This document shows positions 10,631 to 19,411 of a stretch of 64,000 nt of DNA, piece after piece. This stretch comes from Bifidobacteriaceae bacterium (lineage in GTDB: Bacteria > Actinomycetota > Actinomycetes > Actinomycetales > WQXJ01). The translations under genes and the position numbers were made by a program. The stretch is taken from contig JAISSX010000037.1 in the NCBI GenBank assembly GCA_031272885.1, positions 79,034 through 143,033 on the forward strand, written 5' to 3'. The notes below the pieces were generated by a model that did no database searches, was not told where the DNA came from, and saw only the letters and a program-made list of their open reading frames with translations. Position 1 is the first letter of the stretch; every line of letters starts with the position of its first letter.

Positions 10631-12100
10631 ATGATTGCTGCACGCCGTCGTGTCAGCGGCAAACTCATCGTCATCGTGCTTCTGTTGATCGCCCTGATCG
10701 TGCCCGCCTTCTTCGGCGCCCACCACGAAGAATCCGACGAGTTGGGCCAAGACCTGAGCTTGTGGCTGTGCCTGCCGTTTGTTGGCATGTTGCTGTCAAT
10801 CGCCATCGTGCCGCTGTTCAAGGTCCACTGGTGGGAGAAGAACCTGCTCAACGCGGCCATCGGCTGGTCGCTGGTGTTCCTGGTGCCGTTCGCCATCATC
10901 TATGGGCCGGGACAAGCCGGGCATGACTTCTACCACGCCATGCTGCTGGACTACCTGCCGTTCATCGTGCTGCTGTGGGGCCTGTTCGCCGTCTCCGGCG
11001 GCATTGTGGTCAAGGGTTCCCTGTCCGGTTCGCCGCTGGTCAACACCGTGCTGTTGGCCATTGGCACCGTGCTGGCCAGTTGTATCGGCACTACCGGCGC
11101 TTCCATGGTGATGATCCGGCCGCTGCTGCGGGCCAACGCCTGGCGTGAGAAGCGGGCTCACATCGTGGTGTTTTTCATCTTCCTGGTCTCGAACATCGGT
11201 GGCTGCCTGACGCCGGTGGGTGACCCACCGCTGTTCCTTGGTTTCCTGCGCGGCGTGCCGTTCTTCTGGACCATGCGACTGGCGCCCATCTTGGCGCTCA
11301 ACGTGGTGGTCCTGTTGGGCGTGTTCTTCCTGATGGACCGGCGGTTGCACGGCAAGGAGATCGCGGCCGGACGCTGGCCGGAACTGCCGTTGGACGGCAG
11401 CCCCAAGGAACGCATCCGGGTCTACGGCCTGCACAACTTGGCCTTCCTGGCCGGCATTGTGGGGGCCGTCATCCTGTCCGGCATCCTGGGCCAACTGGAC
11501 TCGTGGCAGGACCTGGGGCTGCCATTCTTCTACGGTCTGAAGCTGCCGCTCAACAACGTGATCCAGATGGTGTTGATCATCATCTGCGGCATCTTGTCGA
11601 TCATGATCACCAACTCCGAATACCACGCTGCCAACAACTTCAACTGGGGGGCCATACAAGAGGTGGCCTGCCTGTTCATCGGCATCTTCGTCACCATGAT
11701 CCCGGCCCTGGCGATCCTGCACGCCCGGGGCGACCAGTTGGGGTTGACCGAACCGTGGCAGTTCTTCTGGGTTACCGGTGGCCTGTCCTCGTTCCTTGAT
11801 AACGCCCCCACTTACCTGGTGTTCATGACCACGGCCGCTGCCCTGCCCACCGGGGCCGGGGCGTTGACCACTACCATCGGCACCATTGCGCCGTCGCTGC
11901 TTCTGGCCGTTTCGGCCGGCGCCGTGTTCATGGGCGCCAACACGTACATCGGCAATGCGCCCAACTTCATGGTCCGGTCCATCGCCGTGCAGCATGACGT
12001 CAAAATGCCCAGTTTCTTCGGCTACATGAGCTGGTCCGGCCGGTTCCTCATCCCGCTGTTCCTGTTGGACACGGTGATTTTCTTCGTCCTGCTGCAGTAG
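10631..12100 (+). CDS. NhaD-like sodium:proton antiporter / ion transporter superfamily
   Basis: 489 aa polytopic protein, GTTGASMVMIRPLLRANAWR, NIGGCLTPVGDPPLFLGFLRGVPF, SSFLDNAPTYLVF. Confidence 0.85.
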   Translation: MIAARRRVSGKLIVIVLLLIALIVPAFFGAHHEESDELGQDLSLWLCLPFVGMLLSIAIVPLFKVHWWEKNLLNAAIGWSLVFLVPFAIIYGPGQAGHDFYHAMLLDYLPFIVLLWGLFAVSGGIVVKGSLSGSPLVNTVLLAIGTVLASCIGTTGASMVMIRPLLRANAWREKRAHIVVFFIFLVSNIGGCLTPVGDPPLFLGFLRGVPFFWTMRLAPILALNVVVLLGVFFLMDRRLHGKEIAAGRWPELPLDGSPKERIRVYGLHNLAFLAGIVGAVILSGILGQLDSWQDLGLPFFYGLKLPLNNVIQMVLIIICGILSIMITNSEYHAANNFNWGAIQEVACLFIGIFVTMIPALAILHARGDQLGLTEPWQFFWVTGGLSSFLDNAPTYLVFMTTAAALPTGAGALTTTIGTIAPSLLLAVSAGAVFMGANTYIGNAPNFMVRSIAVQHDVKMPSFFGYMSWSGRFLIPLFLLDTVIFFVLLQ

Positions 12101-12350
12101 CCACCGGCCCGTACCACCGGCCTGGGTAGTTCTACCTTTTGTTGCTGTTTGACCAGCTAGGACACCCGAAAACGACCCAATTCAATGGGCATTATTACCC
12201 GCAACCGTATCGGCCATTAGCGGTGGCTCCGCCGGGAAGGTAGTGTCGATTCTAGCTGGTCTTCCCCGCGGCTGAGATCCCCCTAGAGAGCCCAACCTGC
12301 TGTAGAGCCTTGATCAGTGGCATTAGTCCCAGTTGTAAAGGATGTAAGCG

Positions 12351-15300
12351 ATGAGATCGCTGTCGCCTGCCGCTGCCCCAAACCCCTACCGCCGCCTGGC
12401 CACCCGCCTGTCCCTCCTAGCGGTAGCCGCCATGGCGCTCGGTTCGGGCGCCATCGGGCAAACCCTGGCCGCCCCGCCGGTCGAAGCCGCCCAGAACATT
12501 GTTGTGCAGGGCGTGGGTGACCCGTTCCATTCGGCCCACTACTACATCGGCGCCACCGAAGTGGGCCTGATCGATCAGAAGATCCCCGACGGCACCGCCA
12601 TCCGGGACGCCGCCCTGTACGGCCTGACCTCCGAAGAACCCGAACCGGACATCTTCACCTGGCCGGCCGGCGCCAAGTCCTTCGCCGGCTGGTTCACCAC
12701 GGCGGCCGATGCCGCCGCGGCCGCGGATTCCCCGGCCTATGACACCAATCGCTTCGACTTCAACTCCACCGCCCCGATCAACGACGACATCTACCTGTAC
12801 GCCGCCTTCTACTACGACTACCTGGTGGGCTTCCTCAGCCACGCGGGCGATGTCATCCAGTCCAACCTGGTGGCCAGCGGCGGCGCCCTACCCACCTTCA
12901 CCAACCACCACCTGCTGGGCACCCCACAAGGCCAGATCCTGGACTCCTGGTACACCAACGCCGCGCTGACCGCACCCGCCACCGGCCCGGTCAACTCCGA
13001 CCTGACGCTGTACCCCAAGTTTGTGGGCGTCCAATACGTCATCTTCGACTCCCAGGGTGGCTCGCTGGTGGACTTCGCCCCCACCAAGACCGGCCAAACC
13101 CTGGACGCCCTGCCCACGCCCACCAAGACCGGCTACATCCTGGACGGCTGGTCCACCACCTCTGCCTGCACCGCGGGCACCATGTGGGATGTCGATGACC
13201 CGGTGAACAGCGACTTCACGCTCTACGCCTGCTGGAGCCCGGACCCGGACGCCCGGGCGGACGTCAAGGTCATCTTCTGGTTCGAAAAGCCCAACCAGGG
13301 CGTGGCCGCAGTGCCACTGAACACGGACTACTACGACTTTGCCAAGACCGTCACCCTGACCAACCGGCCCGTCGGCGAAGCGATCGAGACCACGGTGGCG
13401 GCCATCCCGGCATCGGGCACCGGCGGCCATCCCAGCCTCAACAGCGCCACGGCGGACCTGAAGGGGGCCGACCCGTGGAACCCCACCGACTGGACGGCCA
13501 ATTCCGCCACCGTGCTGGGAGACGGCAACACCATCATCAACGTCTTCTACAAGCGCACCGTCTACACCATCATCTTCAACCTCAACGGCGGCAGCCTGAC
13601 AGACAACGCCACCTCCGTCACCTACACCGGCACCCAGTACGTATTGCAGGCCAAGGTGGGCCAGAACATAGCGGCCGAATTCCCCATCTCCGATTCCGGC
13701 CGCATGACCCTGACCGGCTCCGGCAGCACGCCCTACTTCACCCAGTTCGACACCTTCAGCCCGGCGTTGCGCGGCTCCGGCGAAACCAGTTGGATCAGCT
13801 CGCGGCCCATCTTCTCTTGGGACATGACGCCCACCAGCGGCACCACCATCACCACCCGAGCCGCCTGGACCGCTTCCAACCACACGGTCTACTTCCACGA
13901 AATGAAGGAGCAACTGCTGGGCGACACCTCCACCCCCACCGCCTTCCGCGGTAAGGACTTCGTGGAGGACACCAACCTCAGCGCCCTGCGCTACTTCACC
14001 TATTCGTCCCACTACGGCAAGCCGATCGAAGGCTTCACCATCGGCGACAACGACTACCAAGCCCTGAACAGCGTCGGCGCGCCCGCCACCGGCGGGAACG
14101 TCACCCAGTACTACCGCTACTACTCCCGTGTGCGCGGCACCTTGACGTTCGACGCCTCTGGCGGCCAGGCCACCTTCCAGGACGCCACCGTGACGCTGTT
14201 GGGCGTTTACGGCGTCAGCTTGCTCGCCAACCCCAACGCCTACAGCGGCGCCTATGGCAACATCATGTTCGAACAGCCGCTTAGCTGGCTGGATGTGGCC
14301 AACAATGTCACCCCAGAGTTGGACAACGACGACTACTACTTCGGCGGCTGGTACTGGGATCCGGACTTCGGCCGGCCCGTCAACTGGGCTACCGACACGA
14401 TGCCGGCCGGTGACACCACGGTCTACGCCCAGTGGCTGCTGAACCCGCACAACGTCTGGTTCTACCCGTCTGTCGAGGCCGCTGACGACAACCCGTTTGC
14501 CGGCTCCCCTCAGTCGGTGCCCGATGGCGCCGTGCCCACTTCCGTACCAGCGCTCAGCAACGACACCCAGGTCTACCTGGATGGGACTGGCCACTATGTC
14601 ATCGCCACAGTGGATGATCCCGACAACTGGCACCTAGGCGAGTTCACCAGTTGGGTCACCCCGTTGACCGTCCAGGGCCTGACCGCCTACGTGCCCTATG
14701 ACCCGGCCACCGTGGCGGTCTACCGCGACATCAAGGTCTACGCCACCTACAAGACCGAAGGCATCGAAGTCAGTTTCGAACCGGGCGCCGGCACTTGGAC
14801 GGACACGTCCACCACCGAAACCCGCACCGAAACCACCACCTTCACCATCGGCACCGACACCCGCCTGTGGCTGCGTCAGACCGTGGCCGCACCCGCCGGC
14901 CAGGTGTTCTTGGGCTGGCAGCGGGACGGCAGCGGGCGGCTGTACTATCCGGGCCAGATCTACCGGGTCACCGGAACCACCCACTTTGTGGCCCTCTACC
15001 TGCCGCTGGATGACGCCGTCATGCTGCGCTACCACGCCAATGACGTGCCCGGCGTGACCCGGTCCGATTCGGTGGCGGCCTACCCGCTGTCGGTGCAGAA
15101 GAACGCCTCGGCCCACCTGCTGCGGGTCGAAGGCGCCTTCGGGTTGGACTTCGAGCGGCCCGGTTTCGACTTTGTCGGCTGGAGCGAGACTCGCCTGGAT
15201 GACCTGGCCTGGGATGACCCCACCCCGGCGGGAGTGACGGCGCCAGGTGACAGCATCTCGATCGGTACGGTCGATGTCGACCTGTACGGGGTGTGGCGTC

Positions 15301-16124
15301 AGGCCGTCTACACGGTCACCTATGCGCCCGGCCTGCACGGTTCATGGCTGGCCACCGCTACCGGCTACCTGTTCGAGCATGTCGCCTACGGGGCCGACAC
15401 CCCGGCGGTCTCTGGCAGCCTGCCGCACGATGCCGGGTGGCAGTTCACGGGTTGGGCGCCGGCGGTGGCGGCCACCGTGACACAGGACGTGGTCTACATC
15501 GCCCAGTGGGAGCGCGCCTACTACGCCGTGACCTATGCGCCCGGTGACCACGGGACCTGGGCCACCACCGATCCTTCGGGTGCGCCGGCCGCCCAGGCCA
15601 CCGGCGTGTACTACTTCAGCGGCCTGGTACACGGCGCCTGGACGCCGGCCGCACCGACCGACACGCCGCATGAGGACGGCTGGACGTTCGTCGGTTGGGC
15701 GCCGGTGCGGTCCCAGACGGTGACAGAATCGACCGTCTATGTGGCCCAGTGGGAGCGCGTGCCCGGGCAGCGTTCGTCGACGCCGCCGGCCACCACCACG
15801 CCGCCGGCCAGCCAAAGCCCCAGCCCCAGCCCCAGCCCCCAGTCGACCGATGACCCGTCACCCACACTGGCGCCATCGCCATCGCCATCGGTGGCCGGGC
15901 CCACAGTGCAGAACACAGCGGGCGGCACGCCCAACCCGCAGGGGTCAGGCGCCACCGCCTCCATCAAGCCGACCCCGGTCGCGGCCGTGCCGGGCCAGAC
16001 GCTTGAGGTTACCGGCACGGTTGGGGCCGGCGTCGCCCTGGTCCTGGCCGGCTTCTGCCTGGCCGTGGGTGCCGCCATGGTGTTGGCGGCCGGCCGCAGG
16101 CAAGAGGCGCGGCACCGGGCCTAA
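12351..16124 (+). CDS. Very large secreted/surface protein with Listeria-Bacteroides (InlB B)-type repeats, Ser/Pro linker and C-terminal TM anchor
   Basis: 1257 aa; signal peptide; repeated F(N/D)LNGGSL..., GWST..., VTYAPG(L/D)HG(S/T)W...FTGWAP...TVTQDVVYIAQWER; SPSPSPSP linker; terminal TM plus RRQEARHRA. Confidence 0.8.
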   Translation: MRSLSPAAAPNPYRRLATRLSLLAVAAMALGSGAIGQTLAAPPVEAAQNIVVQGVGDPFHSAHYYIGATEVGLIDQKIPDGTAIRDAALYGLTSEEPEPDIFTWPAGAKSFAGWFTTAADAAAAADSPAYDTNRFDFNSTAPINDDIYLYAAFYYDYLVGFLSHAGDVIQSNLVASGGALPTFTNHHLLGTPQGQILDSWYTNAALTAPATGPVNSDLTLYPKFVGVQYVIFDSQGGSLVDFAPTKTGQTLDALPTPTKTGYILDGWSTTSACTAGTMWDVDDPVNSDFTLYACWSPDPDARADVKVIFWFEKPNQGVAAVPLNTDYYDFAKTVTLTNRPVGEAIETTVAAIPASGTGGHPSLNSATADLKGADPWNPTDWTANSATVLGDGNTIINVFYKRTVYTIIFNLNGGSLTDNATSVTYTGTQYVLQAKVGQNIAAEFPISDSGRMTLTGSGSTPYFTQFDTFSPALRGSGETSWISSRPIFSWDMTPTSGTTITTRAAWTASNHTVYFHEMKEQLLGDTSTPTAFRGKDFVEDTNLSALRYFTYSSHYGKPIEGFTIGDNDYQALNSVGAPATGGNVTQYYRYYSRVRGTLTFDASGGQATFQDATVTLLGVYGVSLLANPNAYSGAYGNIMFEQPLSWLDVANNVTPELDNDDYYFGGWYWDPDFGRPVNWATDTMPAGDTTVYAQWLLNPHNVWFYPSVEAADDNPFAGSPQSVPDGAVPTSVPALSNDTQVYLDGTGHYVIATVDDPDNWHLGEFTSWVTPLTVQGLTAYVPYDPATVAVYRDIKVYATYKTEGIEVSFEPGAGTWTDTSTTETRTETTTFTIGTDTRLWLRQTVAAPAGQVFLGWQRDGSGRLYYPGQIYRVTGTTHFVALYLPLDDAVMLRYHANDVPGVTRSDSVAAYPLSVQKNASAHLLRVEGAFGLDFERPGFDFVGWSETRLDDLAWDDPTPAGVTAPGDSISIGTVDVDLYGVWRQAVYTVTYAPGLHGSWLATATGYLFEHVAYGADTPAVSGSLPHDAGWQFTGWAPAVAATVTQDVVYIAQWERAYYAVTYAPGDHGTWATTDPSGAPAAQATGVYYFSGLVHGAWTPAAPTDTPHEDGWTFVGWAPVRSQTVTESTVYVAQWERVPGQRSSTPPATTTPPASQSPSPSPSPQSTDDPSPTLAPSPSPSVAGPTVQNTAGGTPNPQGSGATASIKPTPVAAVPGQTLEVTGTVGAGVALVLAGFCLAVGAAMVLAAGRRQEARHRA

Positions 16125-16189
16125 GGGCTTGAGCTTACTTGATGCCCGGGGGTTGCTGGGACCCCGGGCATCAGCCCGCTGCCAACCGG

Positions 16190-17167
16190 TCAGAGCGCTA
16201 TGCGGCGCGGCCCGGCCTGCCAGGCCCGCCAGGCCGAGTCGACGATGGAACGCAGGTCATGCTGCGCCTTCCATTCGAAGACCTGCTCAATCCGGTCCAC
16301 GTCACCGATCAACACCGGCGGGTCACCCGGCCGGCGGGCCGTCACCTGCGGCGTCACATCAAGGCCGGAGATCTCGCCGATCATCTCGATCACCTCGCGG
16401 ACCGAGTTGCCGTTACCGGTGCCGATGTTGAAGACGTCGAACGGGCGTTCATCGCGTTCCAGGTAATCCAGCGCGATCAGGTGGGCGTTGGCCAGGTCAA
16501 CCACATGGACGTAGTCACGCACACAGGTGCCGTCCGGCGTGGGGTAGTCATCGCCGAAGATGGCCGGGCGGGCGCCCTGCTGCAGTTTCTCCAACACCAT
16601 TGGGATCAGGTTCAGCACGGCCGGATCGCCTAGTTCCTCCCAGCCGGCCCCCGCCACGTTGAAATAGCGCAGGTTGACACCCCGCAGGCCCCATGCCCGG
16701 GCAGCGTCCCGCACCAGCCATTCGCTGACCAGTTTCGATTCACCGTACGGGTTGATGGGCTTCATGGTGATGTCTTCACGCACCCGGGCCACATTGGGTT
16801 CGCCGTAGGTGGCGGCCGATGACGAGAACACCATCCGGTCTACCCCGGCCGCCTGCATGGCCAGCAGCAGGTTGGCCATGCCGCCGACATTCTGCTGGTA
16901 GTACCAGGCGGGCCGCTGCACCGATTCGCCCACCTGTTTGCGGCCGGCCACGTGGATCACCGCAGTGCAGCCATCCAGGGCGGCCTGGATGCGGGGAATC
17001 TCGGCCGTGTCCGCCAGGTCCATCTGCACCAGCGTGGCGCCGCCGATCCGTTCCGGGACACCGGTGGACAGGTCATCCAACACCACCACATGGTGCCCGG
17101 CCTGTTGCAGCAACCGCACAATGTGGGCTCCGATGTAGCCAGCCCCGCCCGTTACGCAAATCGACAT
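16190..17167 (-). CDS. galE: UDP-glucose 4-epimerase
   Basis: MSICVTGGAGYIGAHIVRLL, SSSAATYGEP, NPYGESKLVSE, RYFNVAGA. Confidence 0.92.
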   Translation of the reverse strand: MSICVTGGAGYIGAHIVRLLQQAGHHVVVLDDLSTGVPERIGGATLVQMDLADTAEIPRIQAALDGCTAVIHVAGRKQVGESVQRPAWYYQQNVGGMANLLLAMQAAGVDRMVFSSSAATYGEPNVARVREDITMKPINPYGESKLVSEWLVRDAARAWGLRGVNLRYFNVAGAGWEELGDPAVLNLIPMVLEKLQQGARPAIFGDDYPTPDGTCVRDYVHVVDLANAHLIALDYLERDERPFDVFNIGTGNGNSVREVIEMIGEISGLDVTPQVTARRPGDPPVLIGDVDRIEQVFEWKAQHDLRSIVDSAWRAWQAGPRRIAL

Positions 17168-17215
17168 GGTTACCCTCTCGGCTGATTGGTGAACCTGCGC
17201 GCACCATGCTAGCCG

Positions 17216-18148
17216 TCAGGGGTGGAGGCCCGTTTCGGTGTGGTCCGCCGGTTCGATCTGGAAGGTGGAATGCTCCAGGTCGAAGTCACCCGCCAGGCAG
17301 CCGGCCATCTGGTCCAACAGTTCGTGGTAGGCCTGGGGTGTGAACGCTTCTGGGCGCACCACCACGTGGGCGGTCAGCGCCGCCAAACCCGAAGTGATGG
17401 TCCAGGCGTGCAGGTCATGGACCGAGATCACCCCGGGCAGCGCCTCCAGGTGCGCCCGCACCTCGGCCAGGTCCATGTCCTGCGGCGTGGCCTCCATCAA
17501 CACCCGCACCACGTCCCTGAGCAGCGCAAACGCCCGCGGCACGATCAGGCAGGCGATCACCAGGGAGGCCACGGCATCGGCCCTCAGCCAGCCCGTCCAG
17601 GCGATCACGGCGCCGGACGCGATCACCGCCACCGAACCCAGCGAATCCCCCACCACCTCCAGGTAGGCGCCCCGCACGTTGATCGACTCCTTGCGGCCCG
17701 CCCGCAGGATCAGCAGCGATATGGCGTTGGCGGCCAGGCCGATGGCGGCAATCACCATCACGGGCCCGGCCTTGACTTCGCCCGGGTGGACCAGGCGGCG
17801 CACACCCTCTACGGCCACGCTGACCGCGATCGCCACCACCACCAGGCCGTTGGTCAGGGCGGCCAACACCTCGAGGCGCTTCAGGCCGAACGTCCGAGTG
17901 GCGGTAGGCGGCCGGTTGGCCAACGAGGTGGCCACCAGGGCGAAAGCCAACCCGGCGGCATCGGCCGTCATGTGGCCCGCGTCCGCCAACAGGGCCAACG
18001 AACCGCTGACGATGGCGCCCACCACCTCGGCCACCAGAACCAGCGACGTGAGGGCCAGCGCCCAGGCCAGGCGGCCCCGGTGGCCGCTGCCACCAGCCAG
18101 GCCATGGCTGTGCCCGTGACCTTGGCCTCCATCATGTCCGTGCCCCAC
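17216..18148 (-). CDS. Cation diffusion facilitator (CDF) heavy-metal transporter
   Basis: His-rich N-terminus, LALLADAGHMTADAAGLAFAL, HDLHAWTITSGLAALTAHVVV; start codon uncertain (ORF extends to 18259). Confidence 0.87.
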   Translation of the reverse strand: MGHGHDGGQGHGHSHGLAGGSGHRGRLAWALALTSLVLVAEVVGAIVSGSLALLADAGHMTADAAGLAFALVATSLANRPPTATRTFGLKRLEVLAALTNGLVVVAIAVSVAVEGVRRLVHPGEVKAGPVMVIAAIGLAANAISLLILRAGRKESINVRGAYLEVVGDSLGSVAVIASGAVIAWTGWLRADAVASLVIACLIVPRAFALLRDVVRVLMEATPQDMDLAEVRAHLEALPGVISVHDLHAWTITSGLAALTAHVVVRPEAFTPQAYHELLDQMAGCLAGDFDLEHSTFQIEPADHTETGLHP

Positions 18149-18257
18149 CCGATGATTGTGCCCTACAGCTGTTGTAACTGGGAAGGACGCCACTAGTGTG
18201 GTGGCTACCAGCCCCGGCGTGGTCCAAAGTGGGGCCCAAGCGAGGGGAGAGCGCACC

Positions 18258-19268
18258 ATGGCGACGATTCAAGACCCGATGGCGGCCCCGGTGTTGCGGT
18301 GGGGCGTGATCGGCGCCGGCGGCATCGCCGACACCGTCATCACCAATCTGCAGGCGGCCACCCGGCAGGAACTGGTGGCGGTAGGCGCCCGGTCGGCCGA
18401 GCGGGCCCAGGCGTTCGCGGACAAGTTCGGCGCGGCGCGGGCCTATGGCTCCTATGAGGAACTGGTGGCGGATGACCAGGTGCAGGTGGTCTACGTTGCC
18501 ACCACCCACAACACCCACTATCCGGCCGCCAAGCTGGCCCTCGAAGCCGGCAAACACGTCCTGATGGAAAAGGCCTTCACCGTCAACCAGCGCGAAGCGG
18601 CCGAACTGGCCGAACTGGCGGCGGCCCGCGGGCTGTTCCTGATGGAAGCGATGTGGACCCGGTTCTTGCCGCACATGGTTGAACTGCGCGAACGGGTGGC
18701 CGCCGGGGTGATCGGTGACCCGCTGTACTTCAGTGCCGACTTCGGCTTCCGCAACGAGTTCGACCCGGACACCCGCTTCTACAGCCCGGAACTGGGCGGC
18801 GGGGCGCTGCTGGACCGCGGCATCTATCCGATCTCGGCCGCCGTCAGCCTGTTCGGGCTGCCCGAAGCGGTGGTGTCCGCCGCCACGTTGGCGCCCAGCG
18901 GCGTGGACGCCCAGTTCTGCGCCATCCTGGACTATCCCTCCAAGGGGGCCCAGGCGGTGGTCGAATCAGCCCTCAACGTGACCACGCCGCAGGCCGCCCT
19001 GCTGGCCGGCAGCGCGGGCATGGTCAAACTGCCGGCGCCGTTCTGGGCGCCCACCGCGCTGGAGATCGCCGTCGAAGGCAAGGAACCGGAGGTGTGGCGC
19101 TACCAGACGGTTGGCCGCGGCTACGAGTACCAGATCGCCGAGGTGGCCCGCCGGGTGGCGGCCGGTGAAACCGAGTCCCCGGTCATGCCGGTGGCCGAGA
19201 CGGTGGCGATCATGGGACTGATGGACACGATCCGAGCCCAATGCGGCATCACTTTGCCGGGGGACTGA
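18258..19268 (+). CDS. Gfo/Idh/MocA-family oxidoreductase
   Basis: RWGVIGAGGIADTVITNL Rossmann motif, VYVATTHNTHYPAAKLALEAGKHVLMEKAFTVN. Confidence 0.92.
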   Translation: MATIQDPMAAPVLRWGVIGAGGIADTVITNLQAATRQELVAVGARSAERAQAFADKFGAARAYGSYEELVADDQVQVVYVATTHNTHYPAAKLALEAGKHVLMEKAFTVNQREAAELAELAAARGLFLMEAMWTRFLPHMVELRERVAAGVIGDPLYFSADFGFRNEFDPDTRFYSPELGGGALLDRGIYPISAAVSLFGLPEAVVSAATLAPSGVDAQFCAILDYPSKGAQAVVESALNVTTPQAALLAGSAGMVKLPAPFWAPTALEIAVEGKEPEVWRYQTVGRGYEYQIAEVARRVAAGETESPVMPVAETVAIMGLMDTIRAQCGITLPGD

Positions 19269-19335
19269 CCGTCGCGTAGGATTGGCCGGGCTTGCGGGTG
19301 CCACCCAGTGGCCGCGCAGGCACCAGCCAGTCCAA

Positions 19336-19408
19336 GCCCCCATCGTCTAGAGGCCTAGGACACCGCCCTTTCACGGCGGCGGCACCGGTTCGAATCCGGT
19401 TGGGGGTG
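19336..19408 (+). tRNA. tRNA-Glu (anticodon TTC)
   Basis: GCCCCCA/TGGGGGT acceptor, CCTTTCACG anticodon loop, GGTTCGAATCC T-arm. Confidence 0.95.
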
Positions 19409-19411
19409 CTG

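Noticed and set aside
12888-14633. 581-aa minus-strand ORF opposite the large surface protein
   Set aside because: High-GC shadow ORF; the + strand gene has signal peptide, repeats and anchor, while the antisense translation is low-complexity G/V/R-rich
16139-16633. 164-aa plus-strand ORF after the surface protein
   Set aside because: Overlaps galE antisense; no start-site or domain support
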